In this document: piece after piece, positions 9,087 through 21,894 of the stretch | Position numbering within the stretch: position 1 is the stretch's first letter | Layout: each line of letters begins with the position of its first letter | NCBI GenBank assembly: GCA_043228905.1 | Contig: JBHGNT010000015.1 | Coordinates: 13,640,001-13,704,000, forward strand | Direction of reading: 5' to 3' | DNA: 64,000 nt | Origin: Azolla caroliniana | Taxonomy: Eukaryota > Polypodiophyta | The notes under the pieces: model-generated | What the model was told of the DNA's origin: nothing | Databases searched by the model: none | Seen by the model: only the letters and a program-made list of their open reading frames with translations | Made by a program: the position numbers and the translations under genes

Positions 9087-9798
9087 CTCAAATTTGGGGC
9101 ATGGCATTTTTTTGGCGCTTGGAATGTCCTTCAAATAAGTTATTGTCACATCACACAACTTGATTCAGTGACTTTGATCTTCATGTAATGTAAGAAATAA
9201 GTATATCACATACAAGAAGGGGAAAATCTATCACATAAGCCAATGCAAGGATATCTTATTGATTGCTCTCCTTGCACTATTAATGTCTCCAAAACACACT
9301 TGAAACTCTTTGATAAAACTATGAAAATTGTTTAAAAGTAGAGACATTTTCTCCAAATTTTGGGCAACCCATGCTATTATCAACAAGGACACACCTAACC
9401 TAATTCGAGTTTTGTCGATATGGATCTAAATTAAATATTAAATGTACTTGGTTTAGAAATTATTTAAATTGAGACTATGTTTCATCAAACTTTCATCGGA
9501 AGGTAATCTTAGCTAATTTTGAAATGCTTCTTGTGTATTATAAAAAATATTAGAACTGTTTTGAGTTGATAGCTTCATTTAGAAAGTTGGTTATGTTGTC
9601 ATGCCTTCTCAACTCACTCTTTATAAATCTCCAAGTGGCTTTTGGTTCTCTTCTTCTAATGCCATAAATTTGGTTGTGAGGTAAGGGCAATAAAATTCTC
9701 GGAAAAATGAAGGATCACTAAAGGGTATTTCAACTCAATCGTTAATATTGAACTCATGCATAATCACCACGTAGTTGTCATCCATAATTACACATACT
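9087..9798. other. AT-rich stretch, no gene seen
   Basis: No recognisable domain, RNA gene or repeat boundary. It may be further decayed retroelement sequence continuing the relic interrupted by the MITE-like repeat, but I could not match motifs. Confidence 0.5.
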
Positions 9799-9990
9799 TG
9801 TTGTCACGAACGAGTAGACGAGGCTAAATACTAAAAGAGAGTGAGGATAGGCAAGAGAAGAAGAGAGAGAGAGAGAGAATAGACAAGAGAACAAGAACTA
9901 AATTTATGCTTCCGTAACTGGTGTTGTTCACCTTGATTAGAATCAAGGTGCACTTGAGTATTTATACAAGAATGAGGAGGTATGCATCCA
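9799..9990 (-). repeat. Possible solo-LTR remnant
   Basis: Read on the minus strand there is a TATA-like TATAAATACTC, then a short hairpin ACCTTGATT...AATCAAGGT about 20 bp downstream, a pyrimidine-rich stretch containing (CT)8, and a terminus ...GTGACAACA whose complement TGTTGTCAC begins at 9799. This is the usual look of an LTR R/U5 end. The other end and a target duplication were not found, so the call is weak. Confidence 0.3.
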
Positions 9991-10039
9991 AGCTAGGAAA
10001 CTTCTAGTGATGAACCTACAATGTAAGAAGTTTAATCTT

Positions 10040-10140
10040 ATACAACGATGCTCAAATGGATGCAATTCAATTGGTAAGGTTGCCCAATAAGGCCAAGAGG
10101 TCATGGGTTCAACCCCTACATTCCACCATGGCATCGTGTA
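10040..10140 (+). repeat. tRNA-like SINE candidate (b)
   Basis: ATGCAATTCAATTGGTAAGG resembles a tRNA A box and D arm, and TCATGGGTTCAACCCC resembles a B box and T arm, 30-odd bases apart, the arrangement of a pol III internal promoter. The predicted tRNA fold is incomplete, so a SINE head is more likely than a functional tRNA. Confidence 0.45.
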
Positions 10141-10261
10141 TATGACACTCGTCACTTGGCAATTGTTTATGGTTATTGCTCAAGTTGCTATGATACAATT
10201 AGTATCATACATTGGTAGATGGAAGATAATAGTAAAGGGTTCTATATATATTTTATATTGA

Positions 10262-10375
10262 ATAAGATATCTTAATGGCTAATGTTAGAGGTTGTCACAA
10301 AGGGGCCATAAGTTCAAATGTTTATCAAAAGGTTATGCCATTTTGCACGTATTCTCACGACAATAGGCGCATTGG
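10262..10375 (+). repeat. Possible tRNA-derived SINE copy (c), same family as 1393-1500
   Basis: Starts near AATAAGATATC, contains an A-box-like GGCTAATGTTAGAGG and a B-box-like AAGTTCAAATG, then AAAAGGTTATG and GCACGTATTCTCACGACAAT. The last two blocks align with copy (a) in the same order and spacing. Confidence 0.4.
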
Positions 10376-12354
10376 CTGGATTCTTGGTAGTTTCCTGATT
10401 GTGACCATATCAAGCTCATATCCCTTCCAATCAATGAAGTAATAACATGGTGTCATATAGTAGTGCAACATGTGAGTGTGCGTGGGTATAATCATTGGGG
10501 TTTTAGATCATGTGATGATTGAGAAGTGAAGATGTGATAAACCAAGACATGAGTATAGACAAAGACATGTGTATAGATTACATTATTGTAGTACAATTTT
10601 AGATCATTAATATAATAGAGAGGTTTAGTTTCTAAATCTTTTCAAAGAAGCCATATAAATCAACATGAAAGGGAGGAATTTCTAGAAAACATGTGTATCC
10701 ATACTTCTATTATCAATCCATAGCTTGGAGAAGATTATATTGAATATTTCATTATGTATCACTAAATTTACAGCATCAAATAAAAAAAACCATGAACCAA
10801 TGAGTTTTGATAGAATAGTTTGGGGCTAATAGAAGCATGTGGAAGGTTATTACCTCCACTTATTATATCGTTTGTACAAAGGATCATTGGCATAATCTTA
10901 AAATATGAGCAATGTGTCAAACCCTCTTAATTTTCCTCCTAGAATCCAGGATAATACTTTATCACAAAATCAATGTGGGGAAGAACTTCTTTTTTCCAAA
11001 AAATTTACTATTTCCATTAGTTAAGTCAATGGACATAGGATAATATACAACAACTCATTTCTTACAGGCCAACTTGCATGACTACAAAGAGACCAGCATG
11101 TACAAAGGAATCAACAAAAAAGTAAGCTAATAATCACCACATCAAGAGGGACGAAGATAGGAGGATGAGCAACCTTCCCTTGGATTATCTGGATTATAAC
11201 AACATGCATCCGATGAGCACAATACTACTCGACCACATACCTTCAACGTGAGCCTCATATGACTCTAATTCAACATAGACATCCTCCAATCTCCTCACGT
11301 GGCAACGCCCACCTATTTACAATGTTTGGTACCCTCAGAGATAACAACCACCATGGTGGCTCATAAATCCACTTTGCATTCCCATCTACCATCTACATCA
11401 TTGGAGAACCTCTCCATTTCAAGAGGAAACGACCTCTAGCTTCTTCACTCGCATTCGAGGTCCCTTGAATGCTTTCAAACTCTCATTGTAACATAGAAAT
11501 AAGATTAAAACAGATCATCATTAAACTCTTGGCCGGTGAGGTTTGTTTATTTGTGAAAGTCTCCTTGCATCTAGATACCAACACTTGCCAAACTGTAAGG
11601 TCGGCCACTAATAACCAAATGTTCAAGTATCGTTCCTGAATGTAGAATGAACCCCCCTGTGCTGAAGGTTGTACTATTCCATGCACCACCTTTAAAGAAG
11701 GACTATTTTCATTCCACAGGGAACCACACAGTCGATTCAGTAGTCAACCCGATAGTTGCACTCAATACATGAACTATAAACCCACACTAAGCCAAGATTC
11801 TTAATCTCCTCGTTCAAACTTCTTGGGCACACTGGCAACTCCACAAACAATGTGCGATGTCCTCCAAACTTGCTCCGCAAGCGTGGGGGAGAACTTAGAA
11901 TAATTTGTTGAGCTTGTTAATAATTGAGAATTTGAGGGCAAACTAGATTTAGAGGATCGATGTAGATAGTGACTCTTAAGATCCTTCAAGAATATGTCAC
12001 AACTCAAAAAATTTAAGAATTTTGAGATTTCCTTGTCATAAATTGGATAGTTGGTTTTTGTAATTTTAACATTTCTGAGAATGATCAAAGATTAGATGGT
12101 CATTCCATTTGACAATATATTACCAAAAACATTTGACTTTGGATTGTATGGATTGCATGGATCTAAGTGGACAATATTTAAGTTAGTGTAGTGAAAGCTT
12201 GATTTAGGTTAACGAAGGAACTTTCCACTTCTACCCTCCATAACGAGACGTGTTGAATGAGTGTTAGTTTCTAAATGGTTTTGAATAAAGGATGGGTAGA
12301 AGAAAACATGGATATATCCATTTAAAGGTATTTGATCCATAGTATGAATCATAT
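10376..12354. other. AT-rich stretch, no gene recognised
   Basis: Short open frames only (up to 95 codons, 11801-12088 minus); none shows a family motif. 11160-11480 is somewhat GC-richer and may be an old repeat, but no boundary or domain is visible. Confidence 0.5.
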
Positions 12355-12556
12355 GTGCATTCGCATTCGAGTATGGTAAACACCCTTGAAGTATGATAAA
12401 TACCATACTTTTGTATTTATTATTTATTATAAGGTAAAACTTTTTTTAAAGTGAAAAACGTTAAAAAAAAACATAAGTATGTTTTCAGAACATACACTTT
12501 CGTTTGCAAAAGTATGAAAAAGAATGTTTGCAAATGCATTCAAGTATATTGTGTAC
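12355..12556. repeat. Possible MITE-like AT-rich repeat
   Basis: Words related to CATTCGAGTATG and GCATTCAAGTAT bound a centre of A and T runs with a repeated ATAAATAC/AAGTATG theme. It is similar in style to the repeats at 8663-9086 and 15473-15799, but I could not align it convincingly with them. Confidence 0.3.
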
Positions 12557-12702
12557 TATAGTCGATGATTTGATCATTTAAAACTTATTACATTTACATA
12601 AATCCATATAAAATCTTTAAGAAATGATGCAATACCCATGAAGTTTTAGAGTCGATAGTAGATACTTACCATCTTGATACACATTCTATGCTAATTACGA
12701 AT

Positions 12703-12936
12703 CTAGAGAACCAAGCCCAATTGCCTCTCATGTATGTCAAGAATAAAGACCGATCCCAAATAATCTTCTTTCTTCCAAACAAAGACAATTAATATCTTGG
12801 CCGGTGATTGAGAATTCCATATGAAATAGAGGGCTAAATTATCCTCAATATAAATTTCAAAAAACGTCCAATTCATTAGGTGATAAGTCATATATGGGGC
12901 CACGTGATAACATCTTCCCAAGTTCATGCTCTTCAT
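12703..12936 (-). pseudogene. Possible LINE zinc-binding (zf-RVT) remnant
   Basis: A 77-codon minus-strand frame contains FIWNSQSPAKILIVFVWKK, which resembles the W-x-S-x-x-P-x-K-x-x-x-F-x-W core of the zinc-binding region found downstream of LINE-type reverse transcriptases in plants. Nothing else of a LINE was recognised alongside, so this is tentative. Confidence 0.3.
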
Positions 12937-15004
12937 GGAAGTTGGTCTAGAAGCATACTAGCCTTGACTTAAATAAAAGCATTAAAAATGTCTAGATAAA
13001 GATTGTTAAAGAGTTTGTGGGTAGGGTATACAAATGTACACTTAGTCCAAAGCTAAAACTTGACAAAAAACACCAAACTAACTTCTCATTTGCTAGATTT
13101 ACAAAACTAATGCAAAGAGATCTTCAAGTAATAGAATTGTGAGTGTGGGTTGGAAGATACTTTCACAAAATTTTGAATGATTAATTTTTGAGAATTCCAA
13201 AACATTTAAAATGCAACAACCACTTTCCAGCCTAGATGTAATAATTTGAGAACATTCTAGATGCAACCTTCACTTTCTTACCAATTTCATGTAATTGCAT
13301 AAGATGGATGACAAGTGTATACAAATCACACCATACATATTCCTAAAATTCAAATGGTTGTTCCTTCAAGGATGGTGTTGCACCCTTGTAACAACCAAGT
13401 TGGGACAACCTTTGTGAAGGCTTTTAAGCCCTATTTCGTAATGGTTGTTTTTGGAATTTAAAGCAATACAAATATCTCTTAAAATATTTTGAAATTTTCT
13501 TAAGAGATTTTAGACTAAAAATTGGGCCTTATGGAAACTATCATGTCATTGATATACTTTTTGCATTGGGGATTACCTAAAGGTGTAAGCCTCCCTTACC
13601 AAAACCTTGTCCAAGTATTAGAAGGATCTTAGTAAAACTAAACTAGAACGTCTAGGATGGTTGAATTTGAAGTCGTGTTGTGCAAGTTATGATCTTATCT
13701 CTATATGGCAACTTGCAAAGTTTCCTAGGGAACCTTCTTTCTTGTTATTCTAAGAGAGAACTATTTGGATATAATCCAGATTCTTAACTCTTGACCTTGA
13801 ATCTTAAGCAAGATGGTTGAATTTGGAGTTGTGTTGTGATAGTTAGGATCTTATTTCTAAATGGCAACTTCAAAAGTTTCACAGGGAACCTTCTTTCTTA
13901 TTATTTTGAGAGTGAATCATTTGGAAATATTCCAAATGTTTAATTCTTGAGATTGAGTCCAAATTCTCCATAACATATTTCATTGTATATGCTCTAAGGA
14001 TAAAGAGCACAAGAGTCTCAATGTTTGTTAGAACGTTTGACTCTATGATAGTTCTGACTTTAGTTATATATAGGTATTATGAGTATTTCTAAATCAAGTT
14101 TTACACTTTGAGAATGTTTGGTTAATAGAATATATCTCTATATTTGAAATCGCCTAATTTGTGAACTTGAACCTTGTTAAGCCCATACCACTTCCCTCTT
14201 AAACTTCACCTTCATGCTTGGTTGTTTGTTCATTCAATGTGAGGGCCCTCATTGTTGCCACAAGGGGGCTTTAGGAAGAACAATCAACAACTTCTTGGAC
14301 CTATTTGTGTACCACTCTTCTTGCTCTAGAGAATTGGGATAGGTAGCTCTCCATAATTTTGCCTCAAGCATGTACGCCACAATTTCCTATTGGATTCTTT
14401 TTCCCTCTAGCTAGAGCATATGAGTCAAACTCCAATTGAAAGGTGGATTAATTTATTGTAAATTATGGGAAGCAAATACTTAAGCGTAAGTAAACAGTTA
14501 TGTTCAAATCCTTAATTTTTAAGATGCTACTTTAATAATAAAGACCTAATGTTTGTGCATTGAAATGATTGATTATCGAACACATATTACCTTAACCATA
14601 TGGTCATATTTTCTTTTAATGGTTGTAAATCCATTGATCTCATCACTATTGAATTATGGATGTGTCTCAAGGATGATGAACCATGATGAGGTAGTAAAGG
14701 CTAGAAAGGGCATAAAGTATATTGACAAGGATAAAAGTACATGATTTTCTTGTAACTAAAAAGGCATATCATGGTAAGTGTGTAATATTTTGGACATGAA
14801 TGGGATGGATGTCTCATCTTTCGTTACTCACTACAGTGAAGATGATAGTAAATAATAATAAAAATAAAACGAGTACATCAATTGTCAACAACTCCATAGC
14901 GAATGTGTTAGCTATCATCGAAAATTAGCTACACTCTTCCCACAAAAATAAATAAAAAGAACCAATACCTATATGATTTATTCTTGTAAGCTCTCTCTCA
15001 CTCA

Positions 15005-15008
<4 letters not shown>
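12937..15008. other. AT-rich stretch, no gene recognised
   Basis: No domain, RNA gene or clear repeat. Two loosely similar paragraphs (13660-13760 and 13805-13960) share GTTGAATTTG(A/G)AGT(C/T)GTGTTG, GATCTTAT and GGCAACTT, suggesting an old direct duplication with a period of about 135 bp. Confidence 0.5.

Positions 15009-15054
<46 letters not shown>
15009..15054. repeat. (CT)23 microsatellite
   Basis: An uninterrupted run of about 23 CT units, bounded by TTT and GCTCTC. The minus-strand ER-repeat peptides over it are artefacts. Confidence 0.97.
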
Positions 15055-15056
<2 letters not shown>

Positions 15057-15472
15057 TCTCTTGTACATTCCAATCTCAATTGCTCCCAACATCTTATCAC
15101 TTTCCATGAATTTGGATGATCCAACCAACCAACCAAGAATGGGCAATCATTAATGGTCATTACTACTATCTTTCTAAAAGGATCTCTGTGTGTCTGTGTA
15201 AATGAGGCCTTTTTGCAATGCCAATGTATCATGACATGGGACAAATGTGGAGTCTCACACTTCATACATTATACTACACATGTTGCACCAAACTACAAAA
15301 CCATATTCTTTGTGGAACGGGAAAACGATATACATCTATACATGTTAGAGCCCATTCAGTTTACTGCCATTCGAACCATTACTTCCATGTGACTTAGTTC
15401 ACATGCCTTGCAATGTGAGGCAGGGCATTGGGACACAAGTGATAAGAGTGGTCAACTATGCACATTTTGCCC
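15055..15472. other. Non-coding stretch, nothing recognised
   Basis: Short open frames only, with no motif recognised. Confidence 0.45.
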
Positions 15473-15799
15473 CATTGTTGTAGAATACTTATCATGCAAT
15501 ACGTGTAGAATACATATGCTACAAGTATTTGAACTTTTTCTTAAAAATACTTAGAATACATGTAAAATACTTTAAATACTTCTTAAAAATTAAAGTTTTT
15601 TTGTTCAAAAAATATAAATTTAAAATTTTACAAATTTGTAAACTTTTTTGAAATGTTGTAATATTGTTAAATACGTAGAATATATGTAAAATTCATAGAA
15701 TACTTGAAAAAGTTGAAAATGGTAGTTATAAAACGTAGAATACATGTAAAATACTTTAAAGTATTCTAAATGTGGAATATAAGTTTTTTAACAACCATG
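15473..15799. repeat. MITE-like GTAGAATAC repeat, copy 2
   Basis: Begins CATTGTTGTAGAATACTTA and ends TTTTTTAACAACCATG. Internal order matches 8684-9086: GTAGAATAC words, ATACTTCTTAAA, AAAGTTTTTTTG, AAACTTTTTTGAA, then AAACGTAGAATACATG and AAAGTATTCTAAA. Imperfect inverse ends and high AT content without coding capacity fit a MITE. The long foldback of copy 1 is missing here. Confidence 0.65.
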
Positions 15800-16072
15800 C
15801 TTTGCCCTAAACAAGTTCGAGAGTTGAGTATTACACTTTAATATGATGCATTGCCTTTGATCATATTTGGGCATGATTTCCACATATCTTCGCCCAAGCC
15901 TGATCCTTGCACGAATTTCTCTCACAACCACAATGTGCACTCTCGATTGCAAGATTCATTGATAAAGTTCTTGAACATCGAGAGTCGCTACTCACTTTTA
16001 CATGTATCCCGTGAATTTGAATATTTTTGGTCTCATAGCCTGTCATATTTGACCTCCGAAGACGATAATAGA

Positions 16073-16098
16073 ATCTCTCTCTCTCTCTCTCTCTCTCT
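16073..16098. repeat. (CT)n microsatellite
   Basis: About 13 CT units, between AGAAT and AGCTAAAC. Confidence 0.95.
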
Positions 16099-17510
16099 AG
16101 CTAAACTAATCGTAAGGACACCCTTTTCATTTTAAGGGTAAACTTTTGTATGAGAAGTATAACATTTATCATTTGTTTCAAGATATCCCTTCAAATACCC
16201 TCTTAATCACTTTGCTATTGTTTATAAAGGATATTATCTTAACATGCTTCTATGGTCTATGTGCTTCTTCTTTTTAGAATATGTTGCTCAGTCCCTATAT
16301 ACTTGATGAAGGAGATGACCAAATCGATTAACGAATTTTCTCTTTCTTTCTCTCTTAGAATGTATATAATTTAGATTGAAGTTGCTCTTCGTTGATGAAA
16401 CCTCCATTGAAACCTGGAGGGACAGGAGCGAGGAGCTCAACAACAGTTTTTAGAGTAGGACTGACAACATTCAAGCTTGCATTTCATTATAGTAAAACAA
16501 AATTCTACAAGAACTTCATGGGATCATCATAATGCAATATGGGAACAATTCTTGGAATAAGGAAGTTTTGTTCTCCTCACATTGTTAACATTGTACTATC
16601 GCTACAAAATACAATTATTTTTCCGTAACTGCAATATGCACTCTCGATTGCAACAATAACTAAATAAAATTCCTAACCATCAAAAGTCAACTACATGAAA
16701 AAAAATTATTAGCCTTTGGAGGCACAAACCTTTATGCAATTCATGTGAAGATGGCCACTATTGTGAACAATGATATTTGCATGTTGCTTATGTTCATATT
16801 CATATGGAAATAACTCTTTTGATTTTGTCTCATCTCTTTTTATAGTTTCCCCCTAAAATTATAAACTTTTTATAAACATCTTATAAGGAAATTTAATTTT
16901 TAGTTTAGTTTTTAAATAGATGACAGAGACCACTTGTATTTCTAAGCTTTCATTTTGTTAGAAACATAGTGATGTATGTTAGAACCCAAAAAATGTATAT
17001 TTTTGGACTTGGGCGACTTTAGATTTACATCGTTCAATAAAGGTTGAAAGTCACCTGATTCTATAATAGTGTTTCTTTCATTCAAATAGATCTAAAAATT
17101 GTAATTTAATCATCTATATATAAATTTATGTACGTATGAACAAAAAATGTTATTCCAACTCAAGGGCCTCAATGGAACTATCAACTTCCTTGGACCAGTT
17201 CTTGATTAGCAGTGACGCACGGCAAAATGCAACAAATTTGTTTTACCTTTTACAAAGTTCTAGCTTTGGTCTTAGGATTATTGTATATCATTGTACATGA
17301 AAATTGTAAGCTTTTGGGCACATAAGCTTAAGTTGTAGCATTCACATGTTTTTCTTAATACTAATGAGGAAAATCTTTGAAGGAAAAAAAAAAAGTTATT
17401 CCAAAGTAGGTTGACATTGGACGGTACAGAAATTGGTGTAGTACGAACGATTCATTGCTCTTAAATAACATTCTATTTGTTTACATTGTTTTGAAATCTA
17501 TAAGATTTTG
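16099..17510. other. AT-rich stretch, no gene recognised
   Basis: No domain or repeat boundary recognised on either strand. Confidence 0.5.
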
Positions 17511-18090
17511 TGATGTGCCTAAAACATGGGGGTCTCAAAACAAACCCAAAAGACGCTAGAAGAAGAGAGAATAAGAAAAAGAGAGGTTTCATTAACATAA
17601 CTTAAGCAAGGTTAACAAGATAGTTTATTACAAGCTCATTAGAGCTAACTAGGATTAAGGAGTGAGAGAGGCAGAGGTGTCTAAAACATAATATCAAGGG
17701 AATGATCGAAAATGAGGAAAAACTCCTCCATATATAGGCGAAGGGGTAGTTGTTAGGCTCCCTCGGCATTAGGCCAAGAGGTGACTAATGGGCTACCCTT
17801 TGCCTAGTCGTTGCCGTTGGGATGTTGCTGCTTTTGTAGCAGGGTCTAGGTCTGGCTATTTCCTGAATCCCAACTCAAGTTGGGATTGGCAGTCCCAACC
17901 CAAGGGTGGAACCCTTCTTTGGGACTAGGACTAGGACCGAGATTCAGACTGGTTCCCTTATTGGGTCCCAAGTCATGTTCCTGCCAACCTCGATCATGAC
18001 TCCTTGTCCCAACTCGTTTTGGGGCTTGTTGAGTCTGTCTTGACTCACTTCGGGACCATGTTCTAGTTGGGACTATCTAGGGGCACTGCA
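17511..18090 (-). repeat. Possible solo LTR, GC-richer island
   Basis: This 580-bp block contrasts with AT-rich surroundings. On the minus strand it begins TGCAGTGCCCC, has a TATA-like CCTATATATGG near 17740, and ends ...GGCACATCA. The 5' half repeats the word TTGGGAC/GTCCCAA many times, as in U3 repeats. It has no coding capacity. A 5-bp duplication is not evident (TTTTG against TATTC), so it may be truncated or not an LTR. Confidence 0.4.
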
Positions 18091-21000
18091 TATTCATCTA
18101 CGTACAAATTTATGACTCTAGTAGAAAAATCATGCTTATTTATGCAATAGTAATTATTTTCTTGATTAATAAAAAATAATATGTGTCCTTGACAATGGTG
18201 ACAAATTGATCTTGTGCTATAGAACTGTTCTTTGAGAAATTGTTTCCTTGACAAAGATTTTTACTTCCTTATTTGAGGTGTTTTTGTCGAAATCAAACAA
18301 GTGCCTATCCTTTTGTTGAGTAGACAAGTAGATAAGTTCATCAAACTTCTTTGAGCTTCATTTTCGAGAAAATCAACCCGAAATATGTACAAAGATTAAG
18401 TAAAGACGAAAACAATGGCTCAACTACGAACCTTGATAATTACTGAAGACGAATGGAAAGATCAACTAGGAACTAGAAGCAATGTTTATTTAGATAGAGA
18501 AACCAATTAGAGACATGATTACATTTTAAATGAGACAAAATTTGAAAGCCTACTTAAGTTTGAGATAGAGGAAAAGATGACAAGATTCTAGGTTGTATTC
18601 CACCTTTCGCTTCATACTTGGCTCTAGATAGCATGTCCCCCATAATATCATGCTTCCTAGCCAAATCTCCCAGGTATAGCGCTCAGTGTTATATATGTTG
18701 TACAACTCAACATCAAGATGTCACAAAGTAGCTTTTATAATCCTATTAACAAAATGATGTTTTTCTTGAATGTAAGGGTTAAATTCCAAAATTTTGCCAT
18801 TAAAAGGTATTTTTTCGCTAATTTTTAAGCATTATTTCTATATTCTTACAAAAAGCTTTACTTGGTAGAATATTTATTAATGCCTCAAAATAGAAGCATG
18901 AAGTATAATGTCATACATCTACTTGACTTCCACCTTGACCTAATGCATGCACATTCGAGGGTTTACCATTCACACGTCATTGGGTTATATTCGTAGGGGG
19001 TTCGTTTTGAATCTCATTTTGTCAATCAAATGTGTATGAAAGTGGTGTGATGATAGATACTCCATCAATGGGGAGCACAACTAGTTTAGGCACTTGTTTC
19101 TACACCATACCCACTAAGCATGTTCTCGGTGGCAATATCCGCGGATGCCGATTTCCTTCTTCTCCATTCGACTTGTGTTGGGGAGCTAGCAGGGTGAACT
19201 CTTTCAAATGATCCTTTAACTTTTATTGGTTTTCTTTGTACTAGCCATAATGCGTGTTTTATGCAACCTTGCTAGTTGTAGGTGATATCTTGCATGAAAA
19301 CTTGGGTGACATTACTGCCTTGTGCAAGCTTTGAGTTCTTGTTGGACAAGGCATCACTTATAATCTTGTATCCTCTTAATGCATTGTAGGTCCTACTTCA
19401 TTTCAATTGCTAAAACTTGGATCCGACTTGTTGGCAACCCTAAGTCTTCATGACACTGTCCCTACATGCCAATGAGCCTCTTTATTGTTCTTTTAGCTAG
19501 CTATATGTAGGGAACAAACTTGAAGAAGTGAACTTGTTCCTAACAATCAATCCTTATCTAGTTTAGATCTTTAAGTGCTGGAATGCCCTCCTAAATTTGA
19601 CAAACTGGTCTTTTATGTGAGAGTACAAGTTTAGAGGTAAAGAAAACCAACTACACCATGAAGAAAGAAGTGCTTGGCATGATATGCAATGTGAATAAGT
19701 TCCTCTAAAGTACGTTGGAATAGAAAATTCACGTTGCAAATTGATCACTCCACCCTTCATGATTTGGTAGCCAAATGTGTAGTGGTTGGAAAGCTCATAC
19801 ATTAGATGCTAATCTTGCAAGAGTTTGAGTTCACAATCATCCACTTTCTTGAAACATAGCACAAAATTATGAACTATTTTTTTGAGGTTGAGTTACAGGA
19901 AAAGGGAAAAGGGCATGAGAAACGACAACTTCTTGACTACAACCACACTCTAGTATAATGCAAAAAAAATGCCGCACATGCAAGAATCCTCACCTCCCGG
20001 TTGTATAAATTCAAGGTCACCTCAACCTCTCATCTTGTATATCATTGAAAATATTGTAATATAATAGCAAGAGTGATTTTACTCATGCACTATGTATAGT
20101 GTATATACAAGTGTATAGACCTGAACACAAACATAGCATTGACCTCCGTAGTTGGTGGTGAACACATCTTCTTCATTGGAAACAAGCTAACCAACCTTAC
20201 ACATTCATGGCCAACACATAATAAGATTGTTTGATATCCTTGTTGTTTTTTCTACTATTTCCATGTCCAAATAAATAATTGTTATTGAATTTGTGTGTTT
20301 ATATAATCCTAAAGTGCATGTAGTCTACTCACTTCCACTACCCACTCTTACCAAAGTGCATTTGTGGCAACCAATAATGATATACCATTTGGTACAAGAT
20401 GACATTGTAAGAAAATAAGAGAATAACTACAATGGAGGTGATTGTGTAGCAACGGATGTAGAGAGGCAATGCAAGATAGATAAATGTGGAGAAAAAAAGA
20501 TGGTCTCGTCGATGATAGGGGTTCATACTAGCCACACACCATAGAGGGATCTTAATTCCAGTTTTTTTAAAGTAACTATTCAATATTCCCCATTGTTGTT
20601 TCACTTATTATTGCTCTAAGTTACCTAGCATATATGAGAGTTTACCTTAATATCCATTTGTTTTTTGTGAGATTGTGTGTTTACCATATTTTTTGTGAGA
20701 TTGGCAAGTCTGAGGGTTTCAGCCACTCTCTCAAGTATGTTGCATGAGTAAACTGGCATCAATCGTGGAATCATCCTCACACACACTTTGATATTGTACA
20801 TTGTTAATTCAATGTGTTTAAAAAATCTTAATCCATGTTCTCGAAACAAATTAGTTACTTAATAGTTAATGAAGACACAAGAAACCTATATATTTACACA
20901 TTTATATTTACTAATCAAAGCTAACGGCACTTAATATGAGGTCAAACTTTAATGTGGTCAATAGGCGCATTTTACAACTTAATGCCAATGTCATGGGGAA

Positions 21001-21689
21001 CCATTAAGATAAACTATATCATATAAATGGATAATGAAGATGTTGAGAGGAATATTTTCTTATCAACGGTTGATATGGTCAATGTCATATTGGGATGTCA
21101 TGCATGAAAATCGTTATATAGGAGGGGTATTTGGGGAAAGTGTGATGAGAGAAGAGTATTTGGGGAAAGTGTGATACAAAGGGATATTTAAGGAAAGTGT
21201 TATGCGAGAGGTGTGTGGAGCTAGATCACATGATCGCTTGAGCCTAAGATTGGAGCTAGACTACGGATTTGGTGATGATGCTAGTTCTCAACATGAAGTA
21301 ATGTCAGTAATTGGTAGATATTCGCTTGATGATCACATTGTTGAACCGAAATTTACATCACAATCATTGTTTTTGGTTGAAACGATGTATAACTATGCTT
21401 TTCAAAATTCCTTGAAGTATATAATCCATGAGTCAAGAAAACCTCAACGATCTAATCCTAAATTTTTGTTACCTCGACAATGGTTGCCTTGCACATTTTA
21501 TAACACTTTGGAACTCTTTAGTCACAAACGTGATAGTGCCTCTTTTAAGAGCACCACTACATTTTTTTTAGCATGTACTTATCTATCTTAGCAAGGGAGC
21601 CTAGTGCCAACAAAATGCTCATGACCATTTAGATATTCACTTCATTATCATCACTTTTTGCATTATAGCTCAATGTTTTCCTTCATTAG
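18091..21689. other. AT-rich stretch, no gene recognised
   Basis: Only short frames. The plus-strand frame at 21202-21591 (129 codons) is the longest but matches nothing I know and has no supporting signals. The short repeats TATTTGGGGAAAGTGTGAT and ATATTTAAGGAAAGTGTTAT around 21130-21200 form a small tandem array of about 35-bp units. Confidence 0.5.
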
Positions 21690-21755
21690 CACTAGCTAGG
21701 TTAGAACCCTTGACCTTATAATACAAGTGGTTAACTATTGTAACATAAGCTTGTT
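21690..21755 (-). repeat. tRNA-like SINE head candidate
   Basis: On the minus strand, CTTATGTTACAATAGTTAA resembles an A box and D arm, and AAGGTCAAGGGTTCTAACC resembles a B box with the usual GGGTTC core. It is short and isolated. Confidence 0.3.
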
Positions 21756-21894
21756 GACTCTAATTTCACTTCCTCTCATGCCCTTCTATATGCTCTCTTT
21801 TTTTCAAAACAAAATATCCTTCCATTAGTTTTAAAAAAGGCATATCAGCTCAACAAACTAAAAAATAGATGGAAAAGAAACAACTATCTTTCCC

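Noticed and set aside
10040-10140. Functional tRNA gene
   Set aside because: A and B boxes are present but acceptor and anticodon stems do not pair well by eye; the SINE interpretation is preferred. tRNAscan-SE would decide.
11801-12088. 95-codon minus-strand ORF
   Set aside because: Composition and length are as expected by chance; no family resemblance.
21202-21591. 129-codon plus-strand ORF as a host gene
   Set aside because: No motif I recognise, no start context or intron signals, and it lies in AT-rich decayed DNA next to small tandem repeats. A chance frame is more likely.
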